From Pseudoxanthomonas sp. GM95 (GTDB lineage Bacteria; Pseudomonadota; Gammaproteobacteria; Xanthomonadales; Xanthomonadaceae), in assembly GCF_900109775.1 (NCBI RefSeq), contig NZ_FOAX01000001.1, positions 744,001 to 808,000 of the forward strand: a DNA stretch of 64,000 nucleotides. The letters run 5' to 3'. Below are positions 61,863 to 64,000 of this stretch, piece by piece. Within the stretch, counting starts at the first letter, position 1; every line of letters starts with the position of its first letter. A model generated the notes under the pieces. The model was given only the letters and a program-made list of their open reading frames with translations, had not been told where the DNA came from and did no database searches. The translations under genes and the position numbers were made by a program.

Positions 61863-62147
61863 TCAGTGGCTCAGCGCAGCGATGGCGGCGATGCCGCCGA
61901 AGAAGAGGATGAAGGCCGCGATGCCGGCGATGGCCAGGCCGATCGCCAGCCAGCCCAACACCAGCCCGGCGACCGCCATGCCGTCGCCCTCCATCTGGCC
62001 GCCGCTGCGGCGGATTTCCGCGCGGGCCATGTGGCCGGTGATCACCGCGACGATCGCGCCGATGGCCGGCAGGAAAGTCCAGCCGAGGATGCCGAACACC
62101 AAGGCCACCACGGCCAGGCTGCTGGTAGGACGTGCGATGGCGTTCAT
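61863..62147 (-). CDS. DUF4190 membrane protein
   Basis: 94 residues with two or three membrane helices ([33 protein letters not shown] is the DUF4190 signature region; the C-terminus is a second hydrophobic block ending IAALSH). The family is small and of unknown function. Its ATG overlaps the methyltransferase stop, so the two are coupled. Confidence 0.85.
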   Translation of the reverse strand: MNAIARPTSSLAVVALVFGILGWTFLPAIGAIVAVITGHMARAEIRRSGGQMEGDGMAVAGLVLGWLAIGLAIAGIAAFILFFGGIAAIAALSH

Positions 62148-62935
62148 GCGTGCGTTCCTGTGATGTCCCCGGTCCCAAGGGTACCGGCAAAGACGCGGGT
62201 GTCGTAGTCGAAGCCGACCGTGCCGTCGACCGAGGTGGTGTCGAACAGCGTGCGCAGCGCGGCCAGCATCGGCGCGTGCTGCGGGTGGCCTTCCTGCGGG
62301 GCATAGGAGGACGAGAGCAGCCGACCACGCAGCGCATCGAAGTCCAGCGGCTGGGTGTGGTCGAAGCGCGCGCTGCCGCGCAGGCCGCCGTCGAACCAGG
62401 CCGCCATCGAGGCATCGTCGTTGTAGCGCTCGGCCACGCTGGAATAGTCCAGGCCGTAATCGAGCAGCAGCTGTTCGTAGCCTTCCAGGAACGGCGTGCC
62501 GGTGAGCCGGCGTGAATTCCAGAACACCACCGCCAGTCCGCCCGGGCGCAGGACCCGGCGCCACTCAGGCTTGATCGCCTGCTGGTCGAACCAGTGGAAG
62601 GCCTGCGCGCAGGTCACCAGGTCAACGCTGGCGTCGGGCAGGGTGGTGGCTTCGGCCGTGCCAGCCACGGCGGCGAAGCGCTCGTCGTCGCCCAGCCAGT
62701 CTTCCGCGGCGGTGCGCATGGCGGCGTTGGGTTCGACCGCGATCACCGGATGGCCGGCGTCCAGAAATAATTTGCAGGAGATGCCGGTTCCGGCGCCGAT
62801 GTCGGCCACCGTAGCGTGGGCGGGCACGTGCAGCTCGCGCTGCAGCCATTCCACCAGCGCGACCGGATAGTCCGGGCGATAGCGCACGTAATCGGCCACG
62901 CGCGAAGTGAAGCGTTCGGTGGAGTTCAGCGCCAT
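62144..62935 (-). CDS. Class I SAM-dependent methyltransferase
   Basis: 263 residues. Motif I VADIGAGTGIS, motif II VEPNAAMR and a post-motif (LVTCAQAFHWFD) fit the methyltransferase type 11 fold. The opening FTSRVADYVRYRPDYP is common to a group of uncharacterised small-molecule methyltransferases. The substrate is unknown. It starts 156 bases from the Mur ligase gene. Confidence 0.88.
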   Translation of the reverse strand: MALNSTERFTSRVADYVRYRPDYPVALVEWLQRELHVPAHATVADIGAGTGISCKLFLDAGHPVIAVEPNAAMRTAAEDWLGDDERFAAVAGTAEATTLPDASVDLVTCAQAFHWFDQQAIKPEWRRVLRPGGLAVVFWNSRRLTGTPFLEGYEQLLLDYGLDYSSVAERYNDDASMAAWFDGGLRGSARFDHTQPLDFDALRGRLLSSSYAPQEGHPQHAPMLAALRTLFDTTSVDGTVGFDYDTRVFAGTLGTGDITGTHA

Positions 62936-63091
62936 GTCCGGCTCCTCGTATTGCGTCCCGCGGCGCGCCTCCGTGGCGCGCGAAGGCGCGCGGCAGGGCG
63001 GGGCAACCGGGATGCCGCAGACGGGGGACGCGGCATGACCAGAGATTTTAACAGGGCTTGCCGCCTGGCCGGCGGCGCGCGGGCAGGTGTT

Positions 63092-64000
63092 TCAGTCCTG
63101 CGCCTGCGGTGGCGCGGGCACCGGCTGGCCGGCACGCCAGCCAGCGGCCTGCATGGCATCGAGCAGGGCGACCACGCGCTCGCGTGCGTCGAGTTCATGC
63201 ACGGGCAGCACCAGCAGATCGCCGGCACGGGCCCAGGTCAGCGGCACACGCGCGGCTTCGACTTCGTCCAGGCGCACCGCGATCGTGGCCGGGGCGATGC
63301 CGTCGGCCAGCAGCTGGGCGCGCATGATTCCGGCGACCTCGCCGCTGTCGCGGCCGCGTTCGTAGCCGGCGATGTCCTTGAGCACGACCAGCTCGGGGCG
63401 GAACGCCGCCGCCGTGGCCGCGATCGCGCGCAGGTCGGCATCCTCGCGATTGCCGGCGTGGCCGAGCACGATCGCCATGCGTCCGGCGCGTTCGCCGGCA
63501 CCGACCGCATCGAGCAGGCCGCGCAGGCCATCGGGGTTGTGGGCGTAATCCAGGTACACGTGCACGTCGCCGAAGGCCCAGTGCTGCAGGCGTCCCGGGT
63601 TGTCGTGTGGATCGTGGCCGAAGCGGGCCAACACCTGCGCGATGGTGTCCGGGGTGATGCCCAGCGCGCTGGCGGCCAGTGCGGCGCCAGCGAGATTTTC
63701 GATGTTGTAGCCGGCGCGGTCGCCCAGGCTCAGCGGCATGTCGCGGGTGGCGCCCAGATCGTGGTCGACGCCGGCCAGCGACAGCCACAAATGGCCATCG
63801 CGCACGCCGCAGACCGGTTGCCCGGCCGTGCGCTGGGCCACCAGCAGCGGATGCTGGAAATCCTGTGAATGCCAGGCCAGCGGACACGACAGCGCCGTGG
63901 CCTGCGCGCGCAGCAGCGCATCGTCGGCGTTGAGCACCAGTCGACCGCCCACGCCGATCGCGCGGGCCACGGTGAGCTTCACTGCGGCCAGATCGTCCAG
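63092..64000 (-). CDS. Mur ligase family protein, partial (cut by the right edge)
   Basis: The frame is open from the edge of the window to its stop at 63092, about 302 residues; the true start lies outside. It carries the central and C-terminal Mur ligase regions: LVLNADDALL, YNIENLAGAALAAS (substrate-domain Asn) and VYLDYAHNPDGLRGLL, the conserved ligase glutamate-domain block. The sequence is closest to the ligase half of cyanophycin-synthetase-like proteins or MurE/FolC relatives. The missing ATP-binding N-terminus prevents a finer call. Confidence 0.8.
   Translation of the reverse strand: MDDLAAVKLTVARAIGVGGRLVLNADDALLRAQATALSCPLAWHSQDFQHPLLVAQRTAGQPVCGVRDGHLWLSLAGVDHDLGATRDMPLSLGDRAGYNIENLAGAALAASALGITPDTIAQVLARFGHDPHDNPGRLQHWAFGDVHVYLDYAHNPDGLRGLLDAVGAGERAGRMAIVLGHAGNREDADLRAIAATAAAFRPELVVLKDIAGYERGRDSGEVAGIMRAQLLADGIAPATIAVRLDEVEAARVPLTWARAGDLLVLPVHELDARERVVALLDAMQAAGWRAGQPVPAPPQAQD

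Noticed and set aside
1..64000. CRISPR arrays, insertion sequences, prophage, toxin-antitoxin or restriction systems
   Set aside because: No repeat-spacer pattern, transposase, integrase, phage structural gene or defence-gene motif is visible on either strand.

Overview
The window reads as chromosomal core sequence of a GC-rich gammaproteobacterium of the Xanthomonadaceae (Xanthomonas, Stenotrophomonas, Pseudoxanthomonas and Lysobacter group). This rests on several things: the strong G/C bias at third codon positions; the rpoE-rseA-mucD stress operon; an Oar-like TonB-dependent receptor; Slp and pirin paralogues; and LepA, IspG and FabH proteins whose sequences closely resemble xanthomonad ones. 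No rRNA, tRNA, CRISPR array, insertion sequence, integrase or prophage gene is visible. The last gene is cut by the right edge.

Layout. 1-6.4 kb: a leftward moxR/DUF58/transglutaminase cluster with an Slp lipoprotein, divergent from an ArnT-like glycosyltransferase carrying a C-terminal Ig-like domain. 6.4-18.8 kb: maf (leftward), then the rightward yceD-rpmF-fabH-(kinase-like)-fabD-fabG-acpP-fabF-pabB-mltG-tmk-holB-pilZ block, which runs from fatty acid synthesis through folate, peptidoglycan and thymidylate to replication and type IV pili. 18.8-21.1 kb: a 57-residue membrane protein and a beta-oxidation multienzyme, both leftward. 21.3-30.1 kb: rpoE-rseA-mucD behind a sigma-E-type promoter, then lepA-lepB-DUF4845-rnc-era-recO. 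30.1-35.7 kb: an orphan REC-HPt protein, rlmD, a CYTH protein, nagZ-hpt-mtnP purine salvage genes and a cold-shock gene with a textbook terminator. 36-39 kb: the TonB-dependent receptor. 39.3-43.3 kb: two pirins, endonuclease V, a degenerate histidine-phosphatase lipoprotein and small genes. 43.4-47.6 kb: an MsbA-like exporter and a second ECF sigma/anti-sigma pair translationally linked to yigZ. 47.9-54.5 kb: a GAF-GAF-GGDEF-EAL protein, a VWA-domain lipoprotein and a VirJ-like hydrolase. 54.5-64 kb: xseA, ispG, a PAP2 phosphatase, an amino-acid racemase, pyrD-murB-EamA, a methyltransferase with a DUF4190 protein, and a partial Mur ligase.

How the genes work together. Much of the window builds and monitors the cell envelope: lipid synthesis (fab genes), peptidoglycan (mltG, murB, nagZ, Mur ligase), export (lepB, ABC exporter) and stress sensing (two sigma/anti-sigma pairs and the periplasmic protease MucD). 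Genes are tightly packed. Thirteen neighbouring pairs overlap by exactly four bases (ATGA or GTGA), which implies widespread translational coupling.

I found no clearly novel multigene system. The most unusual items are: a kinase-like membrane protein embedded in the fab cluster; a delta-prime clamp-loader subunit without its zinc cysteines; pabB in the slot where E. coli has pabC, with a TrpE-type active-site residue; a MucD protease with a lipobox; and a histidine-phosphatase fold lacking its catalytic signature.
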